Shown here: positions 8,930 to 16,641 of the stretch, piece by piece | Layout: every line of letters starts with the position of its first letter | Numbering within the stretch: position 1 is the stretch's first letter | Source of the DNA: Polluticaenibacter yanchengensis | GTDB lineage: Bacteria; Bacteroidota; Bacteroidia; Chitinophagales; Chitinophagaceae | Length of the DNA stretch: 43,474 nt | Direction of reading: 5' to 3' | Assembly: GCA_027854065.1 (NCBI GenBank) | Contig: JAQGEF010000031.1 | Location: 1-43,474 of the forward strand | Notes under the pieces: model-generated | The model's database searches: none | The model's input: the letters and a program-made list of their open reading frames with translations, nothing else | What the model was told of the DNA's origin: nothing | Position numbers and translations under genes: made by a program

Positions 8930-9609
8930 AAATTATTATCATCGGATTAGGAAATTTTGGCGGGCATTTAGCAGAGAAACTGGCACAGCGAGGCAATGAG
9001 GTTATTGGAGTAGACTCCAGCATCGATAAGGTAAATGCGATGAAAGATAAACTCACCCATGCCATTTGTTTAAATGCAACTGACCAGATGGCATTGAGCA
9101 ATCTGCCGCTGAAGAATTCTGATATAGTAATGGTGTGTATCGGTGAGAATGAAGGCGCCAATATTATTGTCACAGCTATTTTAAAAAATATAGGTGTGAA
9201 CCGGTTAATCAGTCGTGCGATCAACCCGCTGCATGAAAGTGTTTTACAAGCTTTAGGTGTTCATGAAATTGTGCATCCGGAAGCAGAAACGGCGGAGCGC
9301 TGGGCAAAAAAATTATGCCTGGAGGGTGTGCTGAACTCATTTGATCTGAACAAAAATTACAGCATTGTAGAAGTAGAAGTGCCCAAGCAATATGTTGGCA
9401 AAACCTACGAGGACGCAGCCTTTAAAGAGCGTTACAATGTAACTGTATTGACTATTATAAAGCATTCGGAGCAAAGTAGTTTTCTCGGGAAAAATAAGAT
9501 CGTATCAAATGTAGAAGGTGCTCCTGACCCAAACAGGATAATTGCCGCTGACGATGTATTAGTGGTTTTTGGTGAAAATAATGATCTGCAGAAGTTTGTA
9601 AGAGGGTAG
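8926..9609 (+). CDS. RCK/TrkA-family nucleotide-binding regulatory subunit
   Basis: This is a 227-residue cytosolic protein with an N-terminal Rossmann RCK_N domain (IIGLGNFGGHLAEKL, GxGxxG, and an acidic residue in VDSS at the end of strand 2) and a C-terminal RCK_C domain (about 145-225, VEVEVPKQYVGKTYED). KtrA/TrkA proteins bind NAD(H) or ATP and gate potassium channels (KtrB/TrkH). No such channel gene is nearby. The gene is instead translationally coupled to nhaA through a 4-bp ATGA overlap. It may either serve an unlinked Ktr channel or regulate NhaA. The family is certain; the partner is inferred. Confidence 0.88.
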   Translation: MKIIIIGLGNFGGHLAEKLAQRGNEVIGVDSSIDKVNAMKDKLTHAICLNATDQMALSNLPLKNSDIVMVCIGENEGANIIVTAILKNIGVNRLISRAINPLHESVLQALGVHEIVHPEAETAERWAKKLCLEGVLNSFDLNKNYSIVEVEVPKQYVGKTYEDAAFKERYNVTVLTIIKHSEQSSFLGKNKIVSNVEGAPDPNRIIAADDVLVVFGENNDLQKFVRG

Positions 9610-9763
9610 TATAGTAAATAACCCAGGAAAGAGACCGGCTGCCTGAATAGTTTTTAAGGTAATAATGTAGTTGTGTACATTCTGGTTGTTTATAATGATA
9701 TATACTGCCAATGGTAAAATTTAAAACTACCTGATATCCCAGAAGTCCATAAAGGTATTGTGT

Positions 9764-9789
9764 TATATTTGCGTATCCAATACGCATAC
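9764..9789 (+). promoter_or_regulatory. Promoter and operator of the NrtR-type regulator gene (site 1)
   Basis: The -7 box TATATTTG (9764-9771) overlaps a 23-bp site at 9767-9789 of the form TTTGCGTA-N5-TACGCA. Two more copies of the same site lie before the next gene. The position over the -7 box fits repression of the regulator's own gene. Confidence 0.75.
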
Positions 9790-9793
9790 TAAT

Positions 9794-10483
9794 ATGATAC
9801 AGCAAAATATTAAAATAGCAGTGGATGCTATTGTATTTGGTTATTCAAATAATACACTAAATGTTTTACTGATAAAGCAAAAGTACGGTGTGTTAGAAAA
9901 TCAGTGGGCCTTAGTGGGTGGTTTTGTAAAAGATAATGAAGGTCTTCAGGATGCTGTTGTGAGAGAGCTAAAAGAAGAAGCAGGCATTGATGTTGATTAT
10001 CTGGAGCAACTTTATACATTTGGCGATGATGTGAAAAGAGATCCTAGGTTCCATGTCGTTTCTGTCGCATATTTCGCACTTGTCAATAATTCGGTTTTTA
10101 CTTTAATTGCTGATACTGATGCTGCTGATGCCAGGTGGTTCCCGGTAAATAATTTGCCAGACCTGGCATTTGACCATAAAGCAATTATAGATTTATCTAT
10201 TAAACGTTTACAAAGCAAATTGTCTTATCAGCCAATAGGCTTCGATTTATTATCAGCCAGTTTTTTATTTTCTGAATTAGAGAACCTTTACTGCACCATC
10301 CTTGAAAAAGAAATTGACAGAAGAAACTTTCGAAAAAAGGTTCTGAACTTTGGTTTTGTAGAGGAAACAAACAAATTCGCGCCTCAAAAATCAGGTCGCC
10401 CCGCTAAATTATTTAAATTTAATCACAAGAAATACAGGAAGTTAGTTGAAGATGGGTTTGTGTTTGAAATTAAATTTGCGTAA
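9794..10483 (+). CDS. nrtR: NrtR-type transcriptional regulator (Nudix domain plus winged helix)
   Basis: This is a 229-residue protein. The N-terminal Nudix domain (about 5-140) keeps a complete Nudix box (GX5EX7REUXEEXGU; here G-FVKDN-E and RELKEEAGI). The C-terminal 75 residues (FRKKVLNFGFVEET, GRPAKLFKF) form the winged helix of the NrtR/ADP-ribose-sensing repressors of NAD metabolism. Many NrtR regulators have lost Nudix catalysis; the intact box leaves hydrolysis possible. I chose the ATG before IQQNIKIAV, because the 12 codons upstream run through the operator. It is followed by prs-HAD-nadV genes, and three identical palindromes lie around it, so it most likely represses itself and the salvage genes. 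Confidence 0.88.
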   Translation: MIQQNIKIAVDAIVFGYSNNTLNVLLIKQKYGVLENQWALVGGFVKDNEGLQDAVVRELKEEAGIDVDYLEQLYTFGDDVKRDPRFHVVSVAYFALVNNSVFTLIADTDAADARWFPVNNLPDLAFDHKAIIDLSIKRLQSKLSYQPIGFDLLSASFLFSELENLYCTILEKEIDRRNFRKKVLNFGFVEETNKFAPQKSGRPAKLFKFNHKKYRKLVEDGFVFEIKFA

Positions 10484-10496
10484 ATTTTACGCAAAT
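10474..10496 (+). promoter_or_regulatory. NrtR operator site 2
   Basis: This is a perfect 23-bp inverted repeat, ATTTGCGTA-N5-TACGCAAAT, which overlaps the stop codon of the regulator gene. Its start is 51 bp upstream of site 3, about five helical turns, so two dimers could sit on the same face. Confidence 0.75.
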
Positions 10497-10524
10497 ATTT
10501 GGTTGCTTTGTATTAATTCTTTTA

Positions 10525-10547
10525 TTTTGTGTAGATAATACGCAAAA
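10525..10547 (+). promoter_or_regulatory. NrtR operator site 3
   Basis: TTTTGTGTA-N5-TACGCAAAA is the same 23-bp layout with one mismatch, 10 bp before the prs-like start codon. A TTATTTTG just upstream resembles a -7 box, so binding would block transcription of the salvage genes. Confidence 0.7.
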
Positions 10548-10557
10548 TGCTTTTTTT

Positions 10558-11406
10558 ATGATACTAAATTTAGACCGCAACTTTAAACCATTAACTGGGA
10601 ATGAAATTACATTTGAGTCATTTACCTTCTCTGGTGGAGAACCTCATATAAAAATTGCCCCTCAATTAAATACTGAGCAGTCTGTAACAATAACTCATCG
10701 CTTAAACTCATTTAACGATTTGGGATTATTATGTTTAGCAGTAGATGCTTTAAAAAGAATGGGTATTGTAATGGGTACTTTAATTATACCCTATTTTCCG
10801 GCAGCAAGGCAGGATAGGTTAATGGTAAAAGGAGAACCACTTACCGTTAAAGTCTATGCGGAAATTATAAATGGATTGGGATTTAATAAAGTAATTATAC
10901 TTGACCCACATTCCGAAGTAACCCCGGCTTTACTGAATAATTGTGATACTGTACCCAATCATGCATTTATAAAAAAAGTTATTGAAATAATAGATAAACC
11001 ACTTTATTTGGTATCTCCTGATGGTGGTGCATTAAAGAAAATTTATAAGGTGTCTGAATTTTTAAATGGCATAGAAGTGATTGAATGTAGTAAATCACGG
11101 GATGTTAAGACCGGAAAATTAAAGGAGTTTATTGTTTACGCAAATGATATTGAAAACAAGGACTGCTTAATTGTAGATGATATTTGTGACGGTGGCGGTA
11201 CTTTTATCGGTCTGGCGGAAGAATTAAAGAAGAAAGGTGCGGGTAAATTATACCTGGCAGTCACCCACGGCATTTTCAGTAAAGGATTTGAAGGTTTAGA
11301 TCAATACTTTGAGCAGATTTTTACAACTAATTCCATTAAAGAAATGGAACATCATAAAATAACACAAATACAACTCAATAATGGATTACTATCTTGTAAA
11401 GAATAA
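10558..11406 (+). CDS. Ribose-phosphate pyrophosphokinase-like protein (Prs family, divergent)
   Basis: This 282-residue protein of the PRPP synthetase family would supply PRPP, or a related pyrophosphorylated ribose, to the NadV enzyme two genes downstream. Recognisable segments are PYFPAARQDRLMVKGEP (ATP and metal loop), LDPHSEVTPAL, and the PRPP-binding loop LIVDDICDGGGTF. It is shorter than housekeeping Prs (about 310-320) and the loop reads DGGGT instead of the usual DTGGT, so a residue that normally contacts the ribose phosphate is changed. It overlaps the next gene by 26 bp. Prs-NadV pairs occur in NAD salvage operons and in phages. The family is sure; the exact substrate is open. Confidence 0.85.
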   Translation: MILNLDRNFKPLTGNEITFESFTFSGGEPHIKIAPQLNTEQSVTITHRLNSFNDLGLLCLAVDALKRMGIVMGTLIIPYFPAARQDRLMVKGEPLTVKVYAEIINGLGFNKVIILDPHSEVTPALLNNCDTVPNHAFIKKVIEIIDKPLYLVSPDGGALKKIYKVSEFLNGIEVIECSKSRDVKTGKLKEFIVYANDIENKDCLIVDDICDGGGTFIGLAEELKKKGAGKLYLAVTHGIFSKGFEGLDQYFEQIFTTNSIKEMEHHKITQIQLNNGLLSCKE

Positions 11407-11773
11407 TAGTCTTAAACGGTTGGTGGAAGAGTATGCTAAATATCAGTCATTGGTTATAGCATTCGATTTTGATGATACAGTTTATGATTTTCATAAAAAA
11501 GAAAGGCTTTATACGGAGGTGATAGCATTGCTTAAAGAGCTGAAAAGTATCAATTGCTATTTAATTTGCTGGACAGGAAATGATTTGTCATTTGTGAGAA
11601 ATTATTTAATTGAAAATCGTATTCCATTTGATAGCATCAATGAAAATCCTCCTTTTTACAAATCAGCTAACCGGAAAATTTATGCCAATGCTTACCTGGA
11701 TGACAGGGCAGGGTTATCTCAGGTTTATTCTGAATTAAAATATCTCACTACTAAAATATTAAATAATGATTAA
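11381..11773 (+). CDS. Small HAD-superfamily hydrolase-like protein
   Basis: This is a 130-residue compact HAD fold without a cap domain. FDFDDTVYD (about residues 28-36) is the DxDxT-type nucleophile motif. CWTGND is motif II. DDRAGL near the C-terminus matches the acidic motif IV. It lies between the Prs-like and nadV genes and overlaps both (26 bp and 8 bp), so it is part of the NAD salvage unit. A phosphatase acting on a nucleotide or sugar phosphate would fit, but nothing in the sequence shows which. Confidence 0.7.
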   Translation: MDYYLVKNNSLKRLVEEYAKYQSLVIAFDFDDTVYDFHKKERLYTEVIALLKELKSINCYLICWTGNDLSFVRNYLIENRIPFDSINENPPFYKSANRKIYANAYLDDRAGLSQVYSELKYLTTKILNND

Positions 11774-13214
11774 TCCCTTATTATTAACAGATGGTTATAA
11801 AGTAGATCATCGCCGGCAATATCCTGATGGCACAACATTAGTTTATTCCAATTGGACAGCCAGAAAAAGTAGAATTGAAGGCGTAGACGAAATCGTTTTA
11901 TTCGGCTTGCAATATTTTATTAAAAAGTATATTATAGAAGATTTTGAGCAATACTTTTTTAAACAACCAAAAGACAAGGTTGTAAAAGAATATAAACGCA
12001 GAATAGATAATTATCTTGGTCAAAACCAGGTAGGAATCAGTCATATTGAAGATTTACATGATCTTGGTTATATACCAATGGTATTTAAAGCATTACCGGA
12101 AGGCTCATCAGTATCATTAAGAGTACCGATGATAACCATGTATAATACTTTACCTGAATTCTTCTGGTTAACTAATTATTTCGAAACATTGATTTCGGCG
12201 GTTATCTGGATGCCATGTACATCTGCAACCATTGCAAAGCAGTATCGGAAATTGCTGGATAATTATGCTGCTGAAACATCCACGAACCTTGAGTTTGTTA
12301 ATTGGCAGGGGCATGACTTTTCAATGCGCGGTATGGCAGGTGTGGATGCAGCGTTAACATCGGCAGCGGGGCATCTGTTGAGTTTTACAGGTACAGATAC
12401 TATTCCGGCAATTGATTTCCTGGAGAAATACTATAACGCTAACTCAGATAATGAATTAATTGGCGGTTCTGTAGCAGCTACAGAACATTCTGTTATGAGT
12501 ATGGGGACATTAGAAGATGAATTAGGAACCTTTAAAAGATTAGTAACAGAAGTATATCCAAATGGAATCGTCTCTATTGTATCTGATACATGGGATTTAT
12601 GGAAAGTATTAACGGAATATTTACCTCAACTTAAATTGGATATTACAGGTCGGGACGGCAAAGTTGTTATAAGGCCGGATAGCGGAGATCCGATTGATAT
12701 TATTTGTGGCAATCCTGACGGGAGTAACCTGAATGAGATAAAAGGGGTAATTGAATTGCTATGGGATACTTTTGGTGGTCATACAAATGAAAAAGGATAT
12801 AAAGAATTAATACCACAGATCGGTGCTATTTACGGAGATAGTATCACATTGGAGCGGGCCAGGCAAATATGTGAACGACTAAAACAAAAGGGTTTTGCAT
12901 CTACCAATGTCGTGTTGGGCATAGGCTCTTTTACATACCAATATAATACAAGGGATACATTTGGATTTGCAATGAAAGCGACTTATGGTGAAGTAAAAGG
13001 CACTGGCAGAAATATATTTAAAGACCCGGTAACAGATGACGGTACCAAAAAATCTGCAAAAGGGCTGATTAAAATAATGAAGGAGAATGGAAAGTATCAA
13101 TTACAAGATGAAGTAAGCTGGGAAGAAGAACAAAAAGGAGAGTTGAAGGAAGTTTTCAGAGATGGTAAATTGCTCATTGATGATTCACTAAAAAGTATCA
13201 GGAGTAGAGTGTAG
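11766..13214 (+). CDS. nadV: Nicotinamide phosphoribosyltransferase (NadV/NAMPT)
   Basis: This 482-residue enzyme converts nicotinamide and PRPP to nicotinamide mononucleotide, the first step of NAD salvage without deamidation. It aligns along its full length with human NAMPT (491 residues): TDGYKVDHRRQYP at the N-terminus, HDFSMRG at 183-189, FTGTDT at 207-212, EHSVMSMG at 240-247 and IRPDSGDP. Asp211 corresponds to the NAMPT aspartate that selects nicotinamide over nicotinate, and His241 to the phosphorylated histidine. It is the last gene of the nrtR-prs-HAD-nadV cluster. The adenylyltransferase needed to finish NAD is not in the window. Confidence 0.93.
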   Translation: MINPLLLTDGYKVDHRRQYPDGTTLVYSNWTARKSRIEGVDEIVLFGLQYFIKKYIIEDFEQYFFKQPKDKVVKEYKRRIDNYLGQNQVGISHIEDLHDLGYIPMVFKALPEGSSVSLRVPMITMYNTLPEFFWLTNYFETLISAVIWMPCTSATIAKQYRKLLDNYAAETSTNLEFVNWQGHDFSMRGMAGVDAALTSAAGHLLSFTGTDTIPAIDFLEKYYNANSDNELIGGSVAATEHSVMSMGTLEDELGTFKRLVTEVYPNGIVSIVSDTWDLWKVLTEYLPQLKLDITGRDGKVVIRPDSGDPIDIICGNPDGSNLNEIKGVIELLWDTFGGHTNEKGYKELIPQIGAIYGDSITLERARQICERLKQKGFASTNVVLGIGSFTYQYNTRDTFGFAMKATYGEVKGTGRNIFKDPVTDDGTKKSAKGLIKIMKENGKYQLQDEVSWEEEQKGELKEVFRDGKLLIDDSLKSIRSRV

Positions 13215-13271
13215 CCAGGTGTATAAATGATAAGAATTATTTCAATTTTTGATTAAATAACGAAACCTGTG

Positions 13272-13305
13272 AAATGGCATTAAGATAATTCTTGGTGCCA
13301 TTTTT
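13272..13305 (+). terminator. nadV terminator
   Basis: A stem AAATGGCA / TGCCATTT with a 16-nt loop is followed by TTTTT, 60 bp after the nadV stop codon. Confidence 0.7.
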
Positions 13306-13683
13306 ATTGGACTTCCATATGGTGGAGGGAATTCTTCGCTGCGTTCAGAATGACTGTTCAGTGTATAAGAACTATTTAAACCGCAGTCATTTCGACGAGG
13401 ACAATGGCAACTATTATGAAATTAAACAGTCCGAGGAGAAATCCTTATGCTACCTGGCAGGGAAAGGGTATTCTTCGCAAAGCTGAGAATGACAGTAAAT
13501 CAAGTCTAATTCTTAACGACAATTTTGATAATTTAATGTTGAAACCCATCCCAAGCCCTCCGAGGAGGGGACAGGAGGCTTTTTGTGACATAGTTTGAGT
13601 AAAATGTTAGAATGGGGATTCTTCGATGCATTCAGAATGACTGCGAATTCAGTTTCAGTCTTTCCTAAGAAAGCGGCAATTTA
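13306..13683. repeat. Non-coding region with degenerate CAGAATGAC repeats
   Basis: Three related pieces occur: GAATTCTTCGCTGCG followed by TTCAGAATGACTG (about 13330-13358), ATTCTTCGCAAAGCTGAGA with ATGACAG (about 13470-13495), and GATTCTTCGATGCATTC with AGAATGACTG (about 13617-13645). Each forms an ATTCT / AGAAT hairpin. A GC-rich CCCTCC-GAGGAGGGG hairpin lies at 13556-13572. Short open frames here are repeat translations and not genes. Confidence 0.65.
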
Positions 13684-14967
13684 TTATCCAAGGTTCAGAA
13701 CGGTGATTTCCGGCATAATACCCACACGGCCGGGATAGCCTATGAAACCAAAGCCCCGGTTTACATATAACATCTGCTTACCTTGCTTGTATAAACCGGC
13801 CCAGTGCTTAAACATAAACCGGGACGGGCTCAATTTAAAGCCAGGGAGTTCTATACCGAATTGCATGCCATGTGTATGTCCTGCTAATGTTAAATCAATA
13901 TCCGGATATTTAGATAACACTTCGGTATCCCAATGGCTTGGGTCGTGCGACATTAATATTTTAAAGGGGATATCCTTGACTCCTTGGTAAGCTTTGGCCA
14001 TATTCCCGTATGTTTGAAATCTCTTACCTTTCCCGGTAATATTCTGAACACCGATCAATGCAATTTTTTCTCCGTCCTTCTCAAGAATCACATGTTCATC
14101 GTTGAGCATTTTCCACCCGATGCTTCGCTGCATGTCCTGTAAATAGTCAATATTTTTCTTTTGCAAAGGTGATAACACCGTTCTGCCGGTTTCAAAATCC
14201 TTTTTCTTTTGCTCAGGTGTTTTATCATCCCAGTTATAATAATCACCATAATCGTGATTGCCCATGATGCTATAAACACCCATTGGTGCATTCAACCGTT
14301 TAAAAATATCTTTTAACGGTTCAAATTCCTCTGCTACCAGGTTTACAAGGTCCCCGGTGAATAAAATGATATCCGGATTTTGCTGCATGATCAATTCTAC
14401 CCCTTTTGCTACGGCTTCTTTATTTTTTAAGCTGCCTGAGTGGATATCACTTATCTGGACAATTTTTAATCCTTTAAATGCATTGGGTAAATTATTAAAC
14501 CCCAGGAAATGGGTGAATATTTTGTAATTGTATTTATTTTTTAAACCAATCATAAGCGAGCCAAACATCACACCACCAAAACTAAGCCCCATCCAGTTTA
14601 AAAATTTGCTGCGGGAAATTTTCTTACCTGAACTTTCAGCTTTCCGGGACCTGGCGATGAATAAAATAAATCTCCGGATATCATCTATGAATAAAAAGAT
14701 AACGCCAAAAAACTTTGATAAATATACCGCAAATATGACTGTGAACAGGTAAGTTCTTATGGTTTCGGGCTGTGCGGTTCTTGGTGAGAACTGCAAATAC
14801 AAAAATGCGGCCATGCAAAATGCAGCTATTATCCAGTGTATGGTGATGATCAACCTGGCTTTTTTTGCACTTAAATTTTTTACCAATAATTTAAGTGATT
14901 GATAAACATATGTTTCAATTATTAAAATAATGAAAAATATTATGATGGCGGCGCCTGTAGTTCGCAT
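13684..14967 (-). CDS. Membrane-anchored metallophosphoesterase
   Basis: This is a 427-residue protein with about three N-terminal membrane helices (5-25, 38-58, 72-104), a fourth hydrophobic stretch at 126-142, and a C-terminal calcineurin-like phosphoesterase domain. Metal ligands are in order: DIH (174-176), GD (205-206), GNHD (236-239), an SHDPSHW histidine and GHTH near the C-terminus, so the two-metal site is complete. The layout resembles the YkuE/YaeI-type phosphodiesterases, which act on lipid-linked substrates, but the substrate is not known here. The gene is monocistronic and divergent from the UPF0173-parA operon. Confidence 0.88.
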   Translation of the reverse strand: MRTTGAAIIIFFIILIIETYVYQSLKLLVKNLSAKKARLIITIHWIIAAFCMAAFLYLQFSPRTAQPETIRTYLFTVIFAVYLSKFFGVIFLFIDDIRRFILFIARSRKAESSGKKISRSKFLNWMGLSFGGVMFGSLMIGLKNKYNYKIFTHFLGFNNLPNAFKGLKIVQISDIHSGSLKNKEAVAKGVELIMQQNPDIILFTGDLVNLVAEEFEPLKDIFKRLNAPMGVYSIMGNHDYGDYYNWDDKTPEQKKKDFETGRTVLSPLQKKNIDYLQDMQRSIGWKMLNDEHVILEKDGEKIALIGVQNITGKGKRFQTYGNMAKAYQGVKDIPFKILMSHDPSHWDTEVLSKYPDIDLTLAGHTHGMQFGIELPGFKLSPSRFMFKHWAGLYKQGKQMLYVNRGFGFIGYPGRVGIMPEITVLNLG

Positions 14968-14983
14968 ATTTATATCTTAAAGC

Positions 14984-15077
14984 TTATATTTGACTTTGTG
15001 GAATTGTAAAGTTCTGCAAGTACGTAAAATATATTTATTCACGTTCCATTATAAATGATAATGGCTTGTTATTTTTG
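14984..15077 (+). promoter_or_regulatory. Two -7 boxes upstream of the UPF0173-par-dapB operon
   Basis: TATATTTG at 14984-14991 and TATTTTTG at 15070-15077 both match TAnnTTTG. The second ends 5 nt before the ATG at 15083, which predicts a leaderless transcript. No good -33 TTG was found at the usual distance from the second box. Confidence 0.5.
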
Positions 15078-15082
15078 CAATA

Positions 15083-15769
15083 ATGAAACTGACATATTAC
15101 GGACATTCATGCTTTTTAATAGAAACTGAGGGTAAAAAATTGCTTTTTGACCCGTTTATTTCTGGAAATCCGCTGATTAAGGATTTTGATGTTAATACCA
15201 TTGAGGCCGATTTTATATTGGTGAGTCATGCGCACGACGATCATGTGGCAGATTTAGTAACCATTGCTAAAAATACGGGTGCAAAAGTAATCTGTGCATT
15301 CGAAATTATGCTTTGGTTAAACGAAAAAGGTATTGAGAATGTACATCCTATGAATACAGGCGGTGGTTTTAACTTCGATTTCGGCCGTGTAAAATGTACA
15401 GTGGCACAACACAGCAGTGGTTTCGGTGACAGAAGTTATGGTGGTAACCCGATGGGTTTTGTAGTGACGACAAAGGAAGCTACCTTTTACTATAGTGGTG
15501 ATACGGCGCTTACGATGGATATGCAGTTAGTACCTTACTGGGGTAAAATAGATTTCGCCTTATTTCCTATTGGCGACAACTTTACAATGGACGCAAAGGA
15601 TGCCGCTATCGCCGCTGATTTTGTGAAAACACAAAAAGTGATCGGCCTGCATTATGATACTTTCGGTTATATCGTTATCAATAAAGATAATGCGAAAAAA
15701 GCGTTCGATAATGATAAGGCGACGCTTATATTGCCTGAAATTTTTGAAACGATCGACCCTTTGAGTTAA
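15083..15769 (+). CDS. UPF0173 metal-dependent hydrolase (metallo-beta-lactamase fold)
   Basis: This is a 228-residue protein of the UPF0173 family, which has a metallo-beta-lactamase fold. The metal motif HAHDDH is at 49-54. Further ligands are the histidine in VAQHSSG, the aspartate in YYSGDTALT, and the histidine in IGLHYDTFG. This set is complete for a two-metal hydrolase. The physiological substrate of the family is not settled. It starts an operon that continues with parA 35 bp downstream, and it probably has a leaderless start. Confidence 0.9.
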   Translation: MKLTYYGHSCFLIETEGKKLLFDPFISGNPLIKDFDVNTIEADFILVSHAHDDHVADLVTIAKNTGAKVICAFEIMLWLNEKGIENVHPMNTGGGFNFDFGRVKCTVAQHSSGFGDRSYGGNPMGFVVTTKEATFYYSGDTALTMDMQLVPYWGKIDFALFPIGDNFTMDAKDAAIAADFVKTQKVIGLHYDTFGYIVINKDNAKKAFDNDKATLILPEIFETIDPLS

Positions 15770-15804
15770 ACATTAAATAAAACAAGACTTACAAGTAAAA
15801 TATT

Positions 15805-16605
15805 ATGGCAAGAGTAATTGGCGTAGCAAATCAGAAAGGTGGTGTGGGCAAAACAACAACTGCTATCAATTTAGCAGCCAGTTTAGCTGTTCTGGAGTAT
15901 AGGACATTGTTGGTAGATGCAGATCCGCAGGCAAATAGTACTACAGGTGTAGGGTTCGATTTGGCCAATATCAATGTAAGTTTATACGATTGCCTGGTAA
16001 ATGAAACCCCAGCTTCAGAAGTGATTCTGAAAACGGAAATCCCTAACCTGGATTTAATTCCTTCTCATATCGATTTGGTTGGTGCTGAAATTGAAATGAT
16101 CAACCAGCCTGACCGTGAAAATGTTTTACGGAAGATACTGGAGGAAGTGGGCCATAAATACGACATCATTTTAATAGATTGCTCTCCTTCGTTAGGTTTG
16201 ATCACTGTAAACGCACTGGTTGCCGCCAATAGTGTTATTGTACCGGTACAATGTGAGTATTTCGCCCTGGAGGGTTTGGGTAAGTTATTAAATACTATTA
16301 AGATAGTACAAAGCAGGCTGAACCCTAACCTGCAGATAGAAGGTATTTTAATGACCATGTACGATGGCCGTTTGCGACTGAGTAACCAGGTGGTAAGTGA
16401 GGTCCGTAAACATTTTGATGATCTTGTTTTTGAAACCATTGTACACAGGAATACCCGCTTAAGTGAAGCACCAAGTGTAGGAAAACCTGTGATTTTATAC
16501 GATGCAGATAGTAAAGGCGCCAGTAATTATTTAAACCTGGCAAAAGAGGTTTTGCAAAAAAACAATCTTACCAAAGTAAGCATTGAAGATAAGATTATTG
16601 AATAA
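15805..16605 (+). CDS. parA: Chromosome-partitioning ATPase ParA/Soj
   Basis: This 266-residue deviant Walker-A ATPase forms ATP-dependent dimers on nucleoid DNA and moves the ParB-parS complex. The deviant P-loop KGGVGKTT spans 11-18, with the signature lysine at 11. The switch motif is VDADPQANST, and the Walker B region is IILIDCSPSLGL. Its length fits chromosomal ParA, and there is no N-terminal helix-turn-helix as found in plasmid type Ia ParA. It is followed 36 bp later by parB, the normal chromosomal arrangement. Confidence 0.96.
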   Translation: MARVIGVANQKGGVGKTTTAINLAASLAVLEYRTLLVDADPQANSTTGVGFDLANINVSLYDCLVNETPASEVILKTEIPNLDLIPSHIDLVGAEIEMINQPDRENVLRKILEEVGHKYDIILIDCSPSLGLITVNALVAANSVIVPVQCEYFALEGLGKLLNTIKIVQSRLNPNLQIEGILMTMYDGRLRLSNQVVSEVRKHFDDLVFETIVHRNTRLSEAPSVGKPVILYDADSKGASNYLNLAKEVLQKNNLTKVSIEDKIIE

Positions 16606-16641
16606 TCCCTTACAAATTGGTATTATTGCAGTTTTATAGCC

